Below are positions 36,027 to 47,855 of a DNA stretch of 64,000 nucleotides, in pieces. Origin of the DNA: Eulemur rufifrons (lineage: Eukaryota; Chordata; Mammalia; Primates; Lemuridae). The position numbers and the translations under genes are program-made. The notes under the pieces are model-generated. The model was not told the origin of the DNA, ran no database searches, and was given only the letters and a program-made list of their open reading frames with translations. Within the stretch, counting starts at the first letter, position 1; each line of letters begins with the position of its first letter. The stretch covers positions 51,009,501-51,073,500 of the forward strand of contig NC_090990.1 of NCBI RefSeq assembly GCF_041146395.1, given 5' to 3'.

Positions 36027-36055
36027 GTAGGCAGGGGCACACTTGGAGATTAAGG
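35926..36055 (+). repeat. CR1/L2-like LINE reverse-transcriptase remnant
   Basis: The RT frame runs on past the candidate donor as VGRGTLGD to a stop at 36055. So the homology is to a transposon and not only to an exon. The block follows the catalytic YxDD region in CR1/L2-type polymerases, with W-x-x-x-N-x-L-x-x-N-x-x-K-T-x-V-x-x-V-G. I cannot name the family. Confidence 0.7.
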
Positions 36056-36970
36056 GAGGGAAAATCCAAACTCCCTCAAGTAATATAAATATTATATTAC
36101 TCTTCTTATATGTTCCAGTGTTTGAGAACTGCTGATGGGCCAATAATTTCCAGAATTTGGGTGAGATAAAAATAACATGTCAATAATGTAAGAACCATAA
36201 ACATCAGTTTGTAATATTCTGATAAAATGGTGGGGCCACTGGATAAAACTCTATGTAAAAAGGATGAAAATAAAAACCAAAACTGTTCTTTGAAGAACCA
36301 AAAGGCTATACAAATGTTTTAGGGTGGCATTAATAATAAAAATCAAACTAACAAAAAGATGATGCTGATTGTTGCATAGATGTGGGGCTTCCAAATGTAA
36401 TGCATTATAGCTTTCCAACCTGCATTCTGCATACTAAAGTTAAAGGTAAACTCGATTATCTAAAATGTTACTAAAAAATAGGTTAAGTTTCTTGGTATTT
36501 AGATATTTTCAATTGAATTAGTAATTATTCATAAATTTTTACCTCATCATCATGAAGATAAGGTATAGTCTGTCACTTTTAAATAAAAATTTTATAAAAT
36601 AGTTTACAAAATAATCTCAAAAGGGACTCATGACCCTGAAAATTGTTAGATATAGAATTTGTTTTTAGGGTTTTGGATGTGTTGTATTAATCTATTTCAG
36701 TCAACCAGCCCCAGAGTATAAATTGTTATAAATACAGTATTTTCTTGGTGCATTTTGAAAGGTACCTTTTTGAGTTGCATAATAGATAAATTTATACAGT
36801 ATAGATATATATTGCTTGTGTTTGAATTAGTATGGAATAAAAGGTTATATTTCTTAGGTATATGTAAATTGTCAAAGAAGTTTATTTATTGGTTAGTTTA
36901 AAGTACTGATTTAAGTAAAATCGTGACCCTAAATGCTTTTGTTAATGGTAAAATAACTCTGCAGGGGTTC

Positions 36971-37005
<35 letters not shown>

Positions 37006-38779
37006 TGTGCGTGTTTGTGTGTACTTGCCTTATAGCCTGTATAGAATTGTTTAATAACTTTTGAATGGAGGATTCAATAGATTATTTAAAAATAATTTCT
37101 CAACATAATAGCAGTTTTGAGTAGCTTAATGTGGTAAAAATTAATGTTGGTTTGCCTGAAAATAAGGAAGCCTTTAGGTGGGGAATAGGAGCTAAAGAGG
37201 CATTTATTTAGGCTTTGTATAGTGATTTTTTTGTTTTGGGACATTAACCACGAACCCTATAAAATTGGTATTAACCATACTTTTTAGTTTAACTTTAAAC
37301 ATTTTATTACACAATTCTAACAAAACTGCTGTTTTGGATATTACATTAATAAATAACAAAGTATAATAATTTAAACAGGTCATAGTAAATGGTGAATTTT
37401 CTCATTCCTTTAGCTCTGTCATGTCCTGTTTTCAACTCTTCTAGTATCAATAGACTTTAAAGATATATTTTTTTGTTAAACCAAGTATAAATATTGACTG
37501 TTTGTATTTGGATACAAAGAAGGTATCTGTTGAATTAATCCAAAGTGCTGAAGAACTAAGGGTAATGGATGGAAATAACAAGGAGGTGTAGATACTGGCT
37601 TAATAAAGGGAAGAATGTTCTAAGCATTTGAGCATGTTTTTTTAAAAAAGCAGCCTCTTTATAAGATATTGTGAGTCATTCGAGGTGTTTAAACATAGGT
37701 AGAAAAGCCTGGTAGTAGGAGCATAATGAGGGCATAATTCTTACCCTGACAGAGTAGAGAATTGACTAAAGACCTCCCATCCAACACTAATATCCTCTGA
37801 CTAATGAATAGTTGATTTTTACACATTTGATACTGAAGAGGGTAAGCAAGAGTTTTGAGAAAGACTACATTCCTTAAGGTGGCTCCTCAAATTTTAAAGA
37901 AACTGAAAGTATACTTAATTCAGCAGTAATTTACCTACATATTACAGTATTAGAGCTGTTTCTCTTTCCCTTCAGAATATCTGAACCTAAAAACCCAACT
38001 GAACTCACATTTATAAAGAAGGGGAAAGGAAAAATGTAGAGGGAATTTGTTTTCTTTCAAAGCCATTTAAAGCTAGTAATATTAATATGCAATATTAACA
38101 AACTTAAAAGTCATTTAACAGTAAGATGGATACCCATTCAAAAATGTCTCAGACCTCAATTTTCCTGATGATTTCAGAATTCATTCAGTAGCTTAAGGGA
38201 CCATGATCTCCTGCCCTTTATCACAGTTGGGATTTTTGTTGGTGGTTTAACTGAAGAATCAAAGATTCAGTGCACTTAAGGCAGCAAGTTATTCCTGAAC
38301 TTTGTATTATAGAACTTTAATTTTCCTTTTGGTAGCCAGCTAAATTTCATAAATTAGCTTTCGTGTTGTAATGGAAAAATCCTCCTTCATCTCCATGGTA
38401 TAAAGCCTGAGTTTCTACATCTAGGCCCCTTATTGTTTTTATCTGTATCCACCGTAGGTCCATGTACATCCATTGTTCTTTGCCTTCAGCTCTTTTCATC
38501 AAGAGTATCAAGTGAAAACTATTTGAATATGAACTGACATTTGTAGAAAGTCATTATTTCAAGTCCAAAAGATTAACATAATTCAATAGGGTAACTTTTA
38601 GAAACTGTATACCTATGTTAAAGTATTTATTCCCCCAAGGAATCTTGAAAAAAACTTTTACATAAGTTTTCTAAAAAATAAAATGAAAATACTGTACAGT
38701 ACAGTTAATGGTAAAAATTGTTGTAGATTTGGGAACCTTAAAGTTTTCCTTTCTCTTCTTTCCCTTGCTTTTCTTTCAG
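36056..38779. other. MIER1 intron, no gene recognised; one (GT)n tract
   Basis: AT-rich single-copy-looking sequence. A GTGTGTGT tract of about 50 bp lies at 36971-37021. No long frame and no named repeat was recognised. Confidence 0.7.
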
Positions 38780-38856
38780 TAGAAAATGTGCATCAGATGT
38801 TTATATTTAATTGGTTTACAGACTGTCTGTGGACTCTTTTCCTGTCAAATTACCAG
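38780..38856 (+). CDS. MIER1: MIER1 exon 3A, alternative N-terminus with hydrophobic/export-type motif
   Basis: Acceptor TTTTCTTTCAG|TAGAAAATG and donor TACCAG|GTAATG. An internal ATG at 38797 starts MFIFNWFTDCLWTLFLSNYQ, which leaves in phase 0 and joins PSVESSSP of the 25-nt exon. Published work on human MIER1 describes an alternatively spliced exon with nearly this sequence that carries a nuclear export signal and shifts the alpha isoform to the cytoplasm. The Leu/Phe spacing here fits. Spliced directly from exon 1A, the preceding bases add L-ENVHQ in frame. Entered in phase 0, the exon begins with TAG and translation must start at the internal ATG. Confidence 0.85.
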
Positions 38857-39889
38857 GTAATGTCCTTTCACTTAGCAGCTACTTCATATAAATTCAGTTT
38901 ATTCATGCACAAATTATTATTAGACATAACAGTTCCAAGTTAATGTTGAATCTTTGGAAATAGGAAAATGCTCGGTAGAGTCTAGAATTTTAAGGGAATA
39001 CAAACAATTTAAGAAAACAGCCTCCCCTATATTGCATTATAATTTAAGTATGAACTTTAAGAAAAATTGCTTATGTATACATTTATGCAATATGTTGTAG
39101 CAGTGGCTCATATTATTTGGAGGGAATGAATAATTTTTATGTTTAACTGGTTGATTTTCATAGTCACTTTTGAAACTGCGCTAAGAGGAACCCTTGAAGA
39201 TTTGAAAAAAATCCCAGTCTTTTGAAATAACTTTTTAGCTCCTGGTTTAGTAAAATGTGTTAGTGGCCATTTTAATATCACCTTTGTATTATTAGTATCT
39301 GCCTTAGTAATGGAAGTGATATATGTTACTTTGAAATCATTGGCTCTGGCAATCATCAGAATTGGCATCAAGGCCAATTGGCAGCTCTAGGCCAAAACAT
39401 TAAAATAAACTTTCAAATTACAGGCATTTCAGGCATTGCAAATAAGTAGGTTCTCCCTCCATGCAGTTTACTGGAGATTATTTATATCCATCAAAGAGCA
39501 GATTTTCAGTATTTCACATTTTTACATTTTGTCTAATTGTGCAAAATGTTAACCGTTGCACAACTGTGCTGCTAATGGCATCACACAAAATGTATGAGAA
39601 AAAGCAAATGACATATGAGGATGGCAGAGTAGCTGTTATAATCCCTTTCCTTAATCTTTGCTCTGGCCTCTCTAAAGATTTTGGGATATAAGATTTTACA
39701 TTTCCTGTAGGGAATCAACCCAGAGAGAAATATCTGTCAAGGGATAACCGCTTTCAAAGCGCAGTTCTTGCCGCTGTTGCATCAGAGCAACATCCGTTTT
39801 CCAGCAAATGCACTTCAAAAAACGACAGACATGTAAAATATTACGTATTTTTCCGCTGCTATGTAAGTGCTGGACATGGCCCCTTTGGC
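38857..39889. other. MIER1 intron between exon 3A and the proximal promoter
   Basis: No named repeat or gene recognised. CG content rises from about 39720. Confidence 0.6.
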
Positions 39890-40640
39890 ACTGTTCCGTG
39901 ACCTCTCTGCTCCCTAGCCCCCTCCCCGGGGGCTCGAGTCGCGGATTAGCTGGGGCGCGAGAGTCGCCCCTCGCGGGGATGCCTGCGTCCCCCCACACCC
40001 ACCTTGACTCCGCCCCCTCCTCGCTCTTGCCGGGGAGGGCCGGCTGCGGGGCCGCGCGCGCGCCCTTGCTCCCGCGCGTGCTCGCTGGCCTTTTCCCTCC
40101 AGTCCAGCCCAGCCGGGGCGCCGCGAGGGGGCGGAGTGGGGTGTGGTGGGCGCGCTCGGGCGGCTCCTGCGCGTTCCCGCCGAGGCAGCGGCGGCGGGAG
40201 CGGCAGAGACGGCGGCGGCTGGAGTCCCGTTGCCGAGTCTCACATCCGGGTTCTGGCCGTGACCCAGCTACGGCCGCCGCGGAGATGTGACCCGGCAGTA
40301 CAGCAAACATGGCGGAGGTAAGGGAGCGAGCTCCCCCTCCCCGTCCCGGAGCCGGGCGCCCCCGGGCCCTGGCCGGGGAGGAGTGGAGTGGGCCTGGCCA
40401 GGAGAGGCCCAGCCCTGCTGGCGCCACTGCCCACCTGTTGTCCGGAACAGGCCGTGCTCTGGGCGGGAGCTTTGCCTGGAACTTAGTTGGGATGGGTCCG
40501 GGGGTTAGGAGGAAGCGGAGACGTACTTGGACTTCGGGGGCAGTTTGAAGGGTAGTAGTGCGTAGTAGTGCGGGGCGAGGGGGAGGGGGCACGCGCTGGG
40601 GAAGGGGTGTCTGTGGCGCAACTTCGCCGGCCGGTGCTAG
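39890..40640 (+). promoter_or_regulatory. MIER1: CpG island and proximal MIER1 promoter
   Basis: Dense CG and GC boxes (GAGGGGGCGGAGTGGGG near 40124; CCGCCCC at 40011) surround the first exon with ATGGCGGAG at 40309. No TATA box is seen. Large open frames on both strands are due to base composition. This second island lets MIER1 start without exons 1A to 3A. Confidence 0.85.
40309..40317 (+). CDS. MIER1: MIER1 proximal first exon (exon 1B), start codon
   Basis: AGCAAACATGGCGGAG|GTAAGG: a good start context (A at -3, G at +4), three codons M-A-E, then a consensus donor. Joined to 50032 it gives MAEPSVESSSP, the known common MIER1 N-terminus. The 5' UTR lies in the island upstream, extent unknown. 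Confidence 0.95.
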
Positions 40641-42445
40641 GGGCTAGGAGAGGAGCTGCCGCTTCCTCTTGCGAAGTTTCTTCCTTTCCTAACCGAGATG
40701 CTGTTGCGCCCTTCCGCGTTACCCCCATCGGTTTGCTACTGACATCCAGTCTGTATTGGGGGGGAAAACGTAAGGCAGACGGCCTTTGATTAACTCTGTA
40801 ATTTTCCTGCGGGTGGTACGAGCGGGGAGAAATTAACCTGGCTAGTCTCAATCCCGCTCTCCAGGTTGAGGGAGTCTCCCCTTTTTTCCAAACGGTTCGT
40901 TCTCCCCCCAAGGTAGAAGCTTTGAGTTGCTTTTCCACCCCCTTTCACTTTCCAGGCATTTTTCCTACCTTCCGAGTCAAGGCTACCTATTCTTGTCTTC
41001 TTTCTCTTTTAATTTTTCTTTCCTTGGAGAAGATTTTTCTTGTTTCTTTTTGCCCGTTTTGTAGTAAACAAGTTCCTAAAGCCCGTTTTTTTTTGATAGT
41101 AGATTGTTTTACATATTTTGGCCTCAAAAAGGCGGGCGAACAACCGCTGTGGATTTATCATTAATTGGAATTTAGTATATGCTACTGAAAATTTAAATTT
41201 TTGCCTCTAGTTTAAACCTTTAAGCATTGAAAGTTTTGTGGGGATTTTTTGGTTTGGTTTTGTTTACTTTATTTTCTTACCCGTGGAAGAATTTCAGTAT
41301 TTTTTATCCCCTGGAGTTCGAGGTAGTATATTTGACATAGTTATGTCTCCGTACAGATAAGCCATTCTAAATTTTGGACTGATAACGCATTTCTCTAGTA
41401 TGAGTTGTCATTTTCATGGTTTCAGAGCCACCCAAAAACGTTCAGGAAAGGAGAGATTTTACTGTAGGAGGACTATTTGCTGCCAGTAGTCTTTTGAAAG
41501 CATTCAGTATTTCTGATTTACATCTAAATTTAGATCTTCTGTTTATTTTCATTTCTTTTGCTCATCGTGGTTAAAGAATTGTATTTCAAGGTACATGAGT
41601 TGGAGAACATAGTACTTTCTATTTCACTTAAATGTGACTGGGTTTGTTCCAGTGGACCTATAGTATGAGGTTCTTAAGTGTTTCTTTGCTTCATATTTAA
41701 GGGAGAGAAAGAGTTGTATGTACCTGAATTTCCATACATTTTGTCAATTAGTCTCCAGTGGACCCCGTTTTCAGTGAATATCCATTAAATAAGTAGTAAT
41801 ATGCTATGTAGGTAATGTGATTTTCTTCCCTGGTGATGCTGCTCACAGTGGTTTGAGCTTTAAGTTGTGTAGTCATGTTCTAAAGCAAGATATTATTGAA
41901 AGAAAACAGCTCAGTTTATTTTAAGCTTTAAAAAACCTCATCCATACATTTTACTGCCCAGTGTACTAAAAACAATATGTAAATGGATCTATGTTAGCGT
42001 TTTTTATTTTTCTAGAAATAATAGTTACACTAGTGTAAGATAAAGAGAAAACAGTATTTTGACTCACTAGTCATTTCCAAATTTTTTCTAGTGTATGTTT
42101 TAGTTTCTTAAATATTTTGTTACTTGGAGAATGGAATTCTCATGTTTTGTAGGAACACATGGATGGTTCAATTTCAAGAAGAAAAAAACCTGACTTGTTT
42201 TCAGTGCATTTATTTAATGACCTGGTATCTTTGAATAATTTCTCTTTTAGATTCTTCAATCACTTGTAAATGGTTTTATCTATAATGAATTTGGGGAAGA
42301 GTAGAAGGACCTTCTTGATCTGTGTCCTACAAAAAAAATATAAAACAGATGAAGAGGTGAAAAATAATTTATGATTTTCCTAGTCTCAATGCTTTAGTAA
42401 TTAGGATAATTTTTGAGACCAGTAGTTTAAAAATTAGATGAAGGC
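40641..42445. other. MIER1 intron, unremarkable
   Basis: The GC-rich border fades into AT-rich intron. No repeat or gene recognised. Confidence 0.7.
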
Positions 42446-42788
42446 GGCTGGGCGCGGTGGCTCACGCCTGTAATCCTAGCACTCTGGGAGGCCGAGGTGG
42501 GCGGATCGTTTGAGCTCAGGAGTTCGAGACCAGCCTGAGCAAGAGCGAGACCCCACCTCTACTAAAAATAGAAAGAAATTATATGGACAGCTAAAAATAT
42601 ATATAGAAAAAATTAGCCGGGCATGGTGGCGCATGCCTGTAGTCCCAGCTACTCGGGAGGCTGAGACAGGAGGATCGCTTGAGCTCAGGAGTTTGAGGTT
42701 GCTGTGAGCTAGGCTGACAACACGGCACTCACTCTAGCCCGGGCAACAGAGTGAGACTCTGTCTCAAAAAAAAAAAAAAAAAAAAAAA
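42446..42788 (+). repeat. Strepsirrhine Alu with target-site duplication
   Basis: GGCTGGGCGCGGTGGCTCAC to an A-tail, with the lemur linker. AAAATTAGATGAAGG before (about 42430-42444) is repeated after the tail. Very close to consensus, so probably young. 42789-45580 is intron with a possible MIR at 44585-44710. Confidence 0.96.
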
Positions 42789-45589
42789 TTAGATGAAGGA
42801 GAAATGCTTGGTTTATAGAGTGCTTTTACTTGGCCTTTGAGCTCTCAGTGGGTTCATTTTTTATGATGCCAATATAAAGCATGTGTTAAAATAATTCAGA
42901 TGTTCAACTATTATACTTTTGATCAAATAGACCTGAAGATTGAAGGAGATCTTGTGAAATAACAGTAAGTGCAAAGCAACACTATGTATGTATTTGATAA
43001 ATCTGAAGGGAAAAACAGGTTATTGAACAAGCATGTCTCCAGAGAAAAATGTGGGTATTATGCTTCTGGGTTTTTTTGTTATTGCTTTCTACATAAGAGC
43101 ATCACCCTGACCCTGTTTTCCAAAAAAATATTTGATTCTTAAATATAGATTGCTGTAGATGTGAATAGAATATACTAATTTTTCATACTTGATCTGATTA
43201 TCTTAGTCCACGGTAGGATGTATACGTTTCATGGTTCAGTTATGGTAACATTAAAAACATATTTACTGTGCTTAGAAGAAATGACACATGCTCCTTTCTT
43301 AATACTTTCTGGCAATATTTCTCATAGCTTGTTATCCCTTAAAATTATTTACTGACCTTCTAAAAGGAGGCTCTCCTTGTCACTTAAAGGAAGGGAATTA
43401 CAGGGTAGTTTTATGTTTTATGTTTTAGTTTTATGCAGTTTTATGAAGGCAATGAGAAAGAAAAAATAAGAAATAGTTGATCCTTTGGGTTTTATAAGGA
43501 ATGTGGTGTAGGGACCATTGGGAACTAACAATTTGTCTTTTATTTCAGAGTTTATAAACACATAAGGGACTTTCTTCTCAAGGAAAAAAACACCGCACAG
43601 GACAAGATCTGTCTTTTCACCTAGACCACATTTCTGTGATATAAAGAGGAAAAATTCATGGATTTGCTTTTCTGTATTGGTTTTAAGTATTTTAATACTT
43701 CTAAAAATGATATATAATCTTTTTATTTCCTATCACATCTATTTATTTCTTTTAAAAACAGACTCCTTACTTAGCATTTTTTGAGTGTATTTGGATTTTG
43801 TTTGTTAAGGAAGTAGTATCGTGTTGAATGTTACTCTTCAAAATGTTAATTTCTCCTGTAAGTGAAACTTGTTTCACTGCAATGAAATTTAAGCTTTAAA
43901 TAATTCTGTACACTAGAACTGAATTTTTTTTAGAATTTATACTTAAGAGCTATTAAGGTTTTTATCTGAAGTAGTCAAGGACACCAATGCATGAGAGTCC
44001 TATGAAGCTTAATTGTGTGGAAGAGTGGAAGTACTTGATAGAGTGGGAAAGGTTTGGTGGGAAAGATAAAGAAGTGTATTATTTTAAGATAATTTTGGTA
44101 AGTAAGACTAATTAGTTTTCCAGATGATTCAGAAATAAAACACTGCCATTGAAGCTTAAGCATGTCTTTATGAAAAGTAATCAGCTATGTAGAAATTTCT
44201 TACTTGGTGTTTAGATTGAATATTTACATATTTTAAAAGATTTGCAAATAGTTTCAAAATTCATTGAATGATTAAACTCTTAAGTATTAGTCATTGCCTG
44301 GGGCCCATTCTGTTTGTGTTATTCTATGAGTTAAAAGAATAACTTACCTGTATGTAGGTATGAAATTAGTAAAGTAGCTCCCCAGTAAAGTTTTTTTGCT
44401 AATTGAGATTAGTTTTTACTCACAGTCCCTAGATTTTAAAAAGATAAATTCAGAAGAGACTGTTAAACATATCTATTTAGCTAAGCACTCCCTAAGTGGT
44501 ATATTTTTTTTAACAATTCATAATAAAAGTAAAGAAGTTAGATCTTGAAGGAAATTGAACTAAACTTGAAAAAATCTAAATCTTTTCATAAAGAAAATGA
44601 AACTGAGCAGAGAGATTATGCAATTTGTCCTAAATCAGGGCACAGTTAAGACTGGGATGCAGGCTTCTGAATTCCTAGTGCTTATTTCCTATAGTACCAT
44701 TCTATCCTCTAAATTATTGCTCCTGTAGTAATTGGAATTAAAATTAAATTAAGTGACTTAATTTTGTATGGGGGGAGAGGGATGGCTAGCCCTTGGCACA
44801 GTACTGCCTCTACTTTCACCTTGCAGTAGGGCCCCTAACTCCTTCCTGGCTTCTATCCCCATCTCCATTGCTGTGAGAATCTCTGAATTAGAGTCTACAT
44901 AACTAAGTTATGGCAACACTTTAAAAAATGGTGTTGGAATTGATTTGAGGGGAAAAATTCATTCAGACAGTTGTACTCATTGAAAATAGGCTTTTGATTT
45001 CTTAGAATAAAAAGGTCTAATGATTACTTTGTGTTTTTACTATCTTTTTTTTGGTAAAAATAATGGTAATTTGTAGTTAATCTTTTACTCTCCCAAATTA
45101 TAGTTTTCTGTTGTATGGAACATTTCCCACCATGTTCTAGAAAAATATAAATGAGAATATTCAAATCTGAGGCATTCAATATTTGATAGAACTGTTAGCA
45201 GTTTTATCAACTAAATCATATAAATATATGGGTGAGGGTGGCTTGGTATAAAAGTTACTAGAGTTTGTTTTTTTATTTGATTTAGCCCATTCATACTCTG
45301 TGTGTGTGTCTTTCTGTATCTGTAGTGGTGTTTTCCATGTCAGATAAAATAAATATGTATGTACCCCCAAGAAACCCTAATTTTTCAAAATTACAGATTT
45401 TAAAAAGATAGTAGGAAGTACTAGGTTTTCCTCAGAATCGAAAAGTAGAAGAAGAAAATGGAAATGGCTCATAATTCTATAAGATAATCCCCACTGACTT
45501 TGTTTTTAAAAAGAATGAGTAGAATATGAAACTGGTTAGAAAATCCCAACAGTATAGAAAGGTAGCTCTCTCCTCAAGAATACAGAAGA

Positions 45590-45711
45590 AAAAGAACACA
45601 GGGAGAAGGCAGCTGTCTGCAGGCTTCACCAGAAACCGAATGTGCCAGCACCTTGATCTGGGACTTGTAACTTCTAGAACTGTGAGAAAATAAATTTGTG
45701 TTGTTTAAGCC
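45590..45711 (+). repeat. MLT1-type LTR 3' fragment
   Basis: CACCTTGATCTGGGACTTGT...CTGTGAGAAAATAAATTTGTGTTGTTTAAGCC is the standard MLT1 end; the first 20 bases of that phrase are enough to recognise it. The 5' part is missing. Confidence 0.7.
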
Positions 45712-45957
45712 AAAAAAAAAAAAAAAAAAAAAAAAAAGCCAGGCATAGTGGCTCATGCTTGTAATCCCAGCATTTTGGGAGGCCGAGGCAAGAGGATTGC
45801 TTGAGGCCAGGGTTTCAAGACCAGCCTGGGCAACACTGCAAGGGTGGAGGTGGAAGTATAGCTTGAGCCTGGAAATTCCAGGTTACAGTGAGCTGTTACC
45901 AGGCCACATTACACTCCAGTCTGGGCGACAGAGGACTCTGTCTCTTAAAAAAAGAAG
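45712..45957 (+). repeat. Alu with internal deletion, preceded by an A-run
   Basis: About 26 A's at 45712-45737 precede GCCAGGCATAGTGGCTCATG. The Alu then skips from CAACACTGCAAGGG to GTGGAGGTGGAAGTATAGCT, missing the middle, and ends CTCTGTCTCTTAAAAAAAG. Confidence 0.8.
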
Positions 45958-46759
45958 TATAACATGCAAAAAGGTCTCTTCCCTGACCCAGACATAACTA
46001 GTGTTAACAGATTCTTGTGAATCCTTTTGGAGAAAAAGTTTTATACATATTATAGCCCAATATCACTTTCTATACTTTCTTAAACTATATATATGTATAT
46101 ATAGGTATATATTTTTAGCATTTTTTCCCTGTATCAGTAGACACAGACCTTTCATTCTTTGTAATATATTCATAGTGTTCTATTGTTTAGGAGAACTCTG
46201 TATTATTTTTAACTAGTTAAATGGTGGATTTTCAGTTTTTTTCCAACTTTTTGCTATGAACAACATTATAGTACAGAATGTTAAACTTACATCTTGGTAT
46301 ACTTTAAGTGCGTTGGCAGGGTAAGTTCATGTTGGCAAAATGGTCTCCAGAATGGTTGAAACAATCATATTCCTACCAGTAATGTATGAATGCATTTTAA
46401 ATACATTTTAATCCCCAATTTTAGATCTTTACTGCATACATTGTGTAGTTTGAGCTTTTTCTAAAAATAGGTATTGTTACAAATAAGTACTTGTTTAGCT
46501 TTAGTTTTTTTCTCTCTCCTTCCCCATTTCTAATTTACTGTAGTAATTAATGGTAGATGTTGCAAGTTTTCCTGGAGGGTATTAGAGATAACAGTTTCTA
46601 AAGAGACAGGTAACAGTCTGGAATGACAGATGAGTACTAGCAGTACTCAAAGCATTTTGAACATGCTTTGAAAACCATTTTAAAAAGAAAAGAGAAAGGA
46701 AGGGGCAAGGAGAAAGGAGGTAAAGAGAAAAATTTTTGCATAGTTATTTCTCTAAAAAG

Positions 46760-46975
46760 TAAAGAAGGAACACTGAGTAGTCAGAGGTTCTAGGCTTCAG
46801 ATCTGCCTTCACCACCTACCATGGAATCTTGGTCTAGTCAGTTTATCTCCTTGGGTTTACTCTTCTATAAAATGAGGTGGGCGGAATAGCTATTATTGCC
46901 AGATTTATGGTTATGATCAAGTAATTAGATGCATTTGAAAATGTTTAGCACTATATAAATGTAAGCTGATTCTGC
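46760..46975 (+). repeat. MIR remnant
   Basis: GGTTCTAGGCTTCAGATCTG...CTAGTCAGTTTATCTCCTTG...TATAAAATGAGGTGGGCGG is MIR core text. Other sequence in 45958-47180 is unremarkable intron. Confidence 0.65.
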
Positions 46976-47180
46976 AGTTCTCTTTCATACCTAAATAAAA
47001 ACTCCTCTCATTGCACACTGAAACCTCCTGTATTACACTAAACTCACATTTTGTCTTGAAAGATAATCATTTTTTATAATATAAGTAATGTTAACAGTAT
47101 GAACTGTTTTCAAATGCCAGTTTTCTAGAAATTGATCTTTGATTTAATTGGATATAATTACTTTTCAAGAAACTAATCTT

Positions 47181-47517
47181 GACTGGGCGCGGTGGCTCAC
47201 ACCTGTAATCCTAGCACTCTGGGAGGTCGAGGCGGGTGGATCGCTCGAGGTCAGGAGTTCGAGACCAGCCTGAGCAAGAGCGAGACCCCGTCTCTACTAA
47301 AAACAGAAAGAAATTATCTGGCCAACTAAAACATATATAGAAAAAATTAGCTGGGCGTGGTGTGCATACCTGTAGTCCCAGCTACTTGGGAGGCTGAGGC
47401 AGTAGGCTCGCTTAAGCCCAGGAGTTTGAGGTTGCTGTCAGCTAGGCTGATGCCACGGCACTCACTCTAGCCAGGGCAACAAAGCGATACTCTGTCTCAA
47501 AAAAAAAAAAAAAAAAC
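47181..47517 (+). repeat. Strepsirrhine Alu, first of a tandem pair
   Basis: GACTGGGCGCGGTGGCTCAC through an A-tail. AAACTAATCTT stands before it (47170-47180) and again after its tail. Confidence 0.95.
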
Positions 47518-47524
47518 TAATCTT

Positions 47525-47855
47525 GGCCGAGTGCGGTGGCTCACACCTATAATCCTAGCACTCTGGGAGGTCAAGGCGGGTGGATCGCTCGAGGTCAGGA
47601 GTTCGAGACCAGCCTGACCAAGTGCGAGACCCCATCTCTACTAAAAATAGAAAGAAATTATCTGGACAACTAAAAATACATAGGAAAAAATAGCCGAACA
47701 TGGTGGTGCATGCTTGTAGTCCCAGCTACTTGGGAGGCTGAGGCAGAAGGATCGCTTAAGCCCAGGAGTTTTGAGGTTGCTGTGAGCTAAGCTGACGCCA
47801 TGGCACTGTAGCCCGGGCAACAGTGTGAGACTGTCTCCAAAAAAAAAAAAGAAAG
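47525..47855 (+). repeat. Strepsirrhine Alu, second of a tandem pair
   Basis: GGCCGAGTGCGGTGGCTCAC begins directly after the ACTAATCTT that follows the first Alu. It ends in AAAAAAAAAAAGAAAGAAACTGATG, a diverged third copy of the target site. Confidence 0.93.

Noticed and set aside
39696..40592. 298-codon minus-strand open frame in the second CpG island
   Set aside because: Composition-driven, low-complexity and antisense to the MIER1 first exon. No recognisable family.
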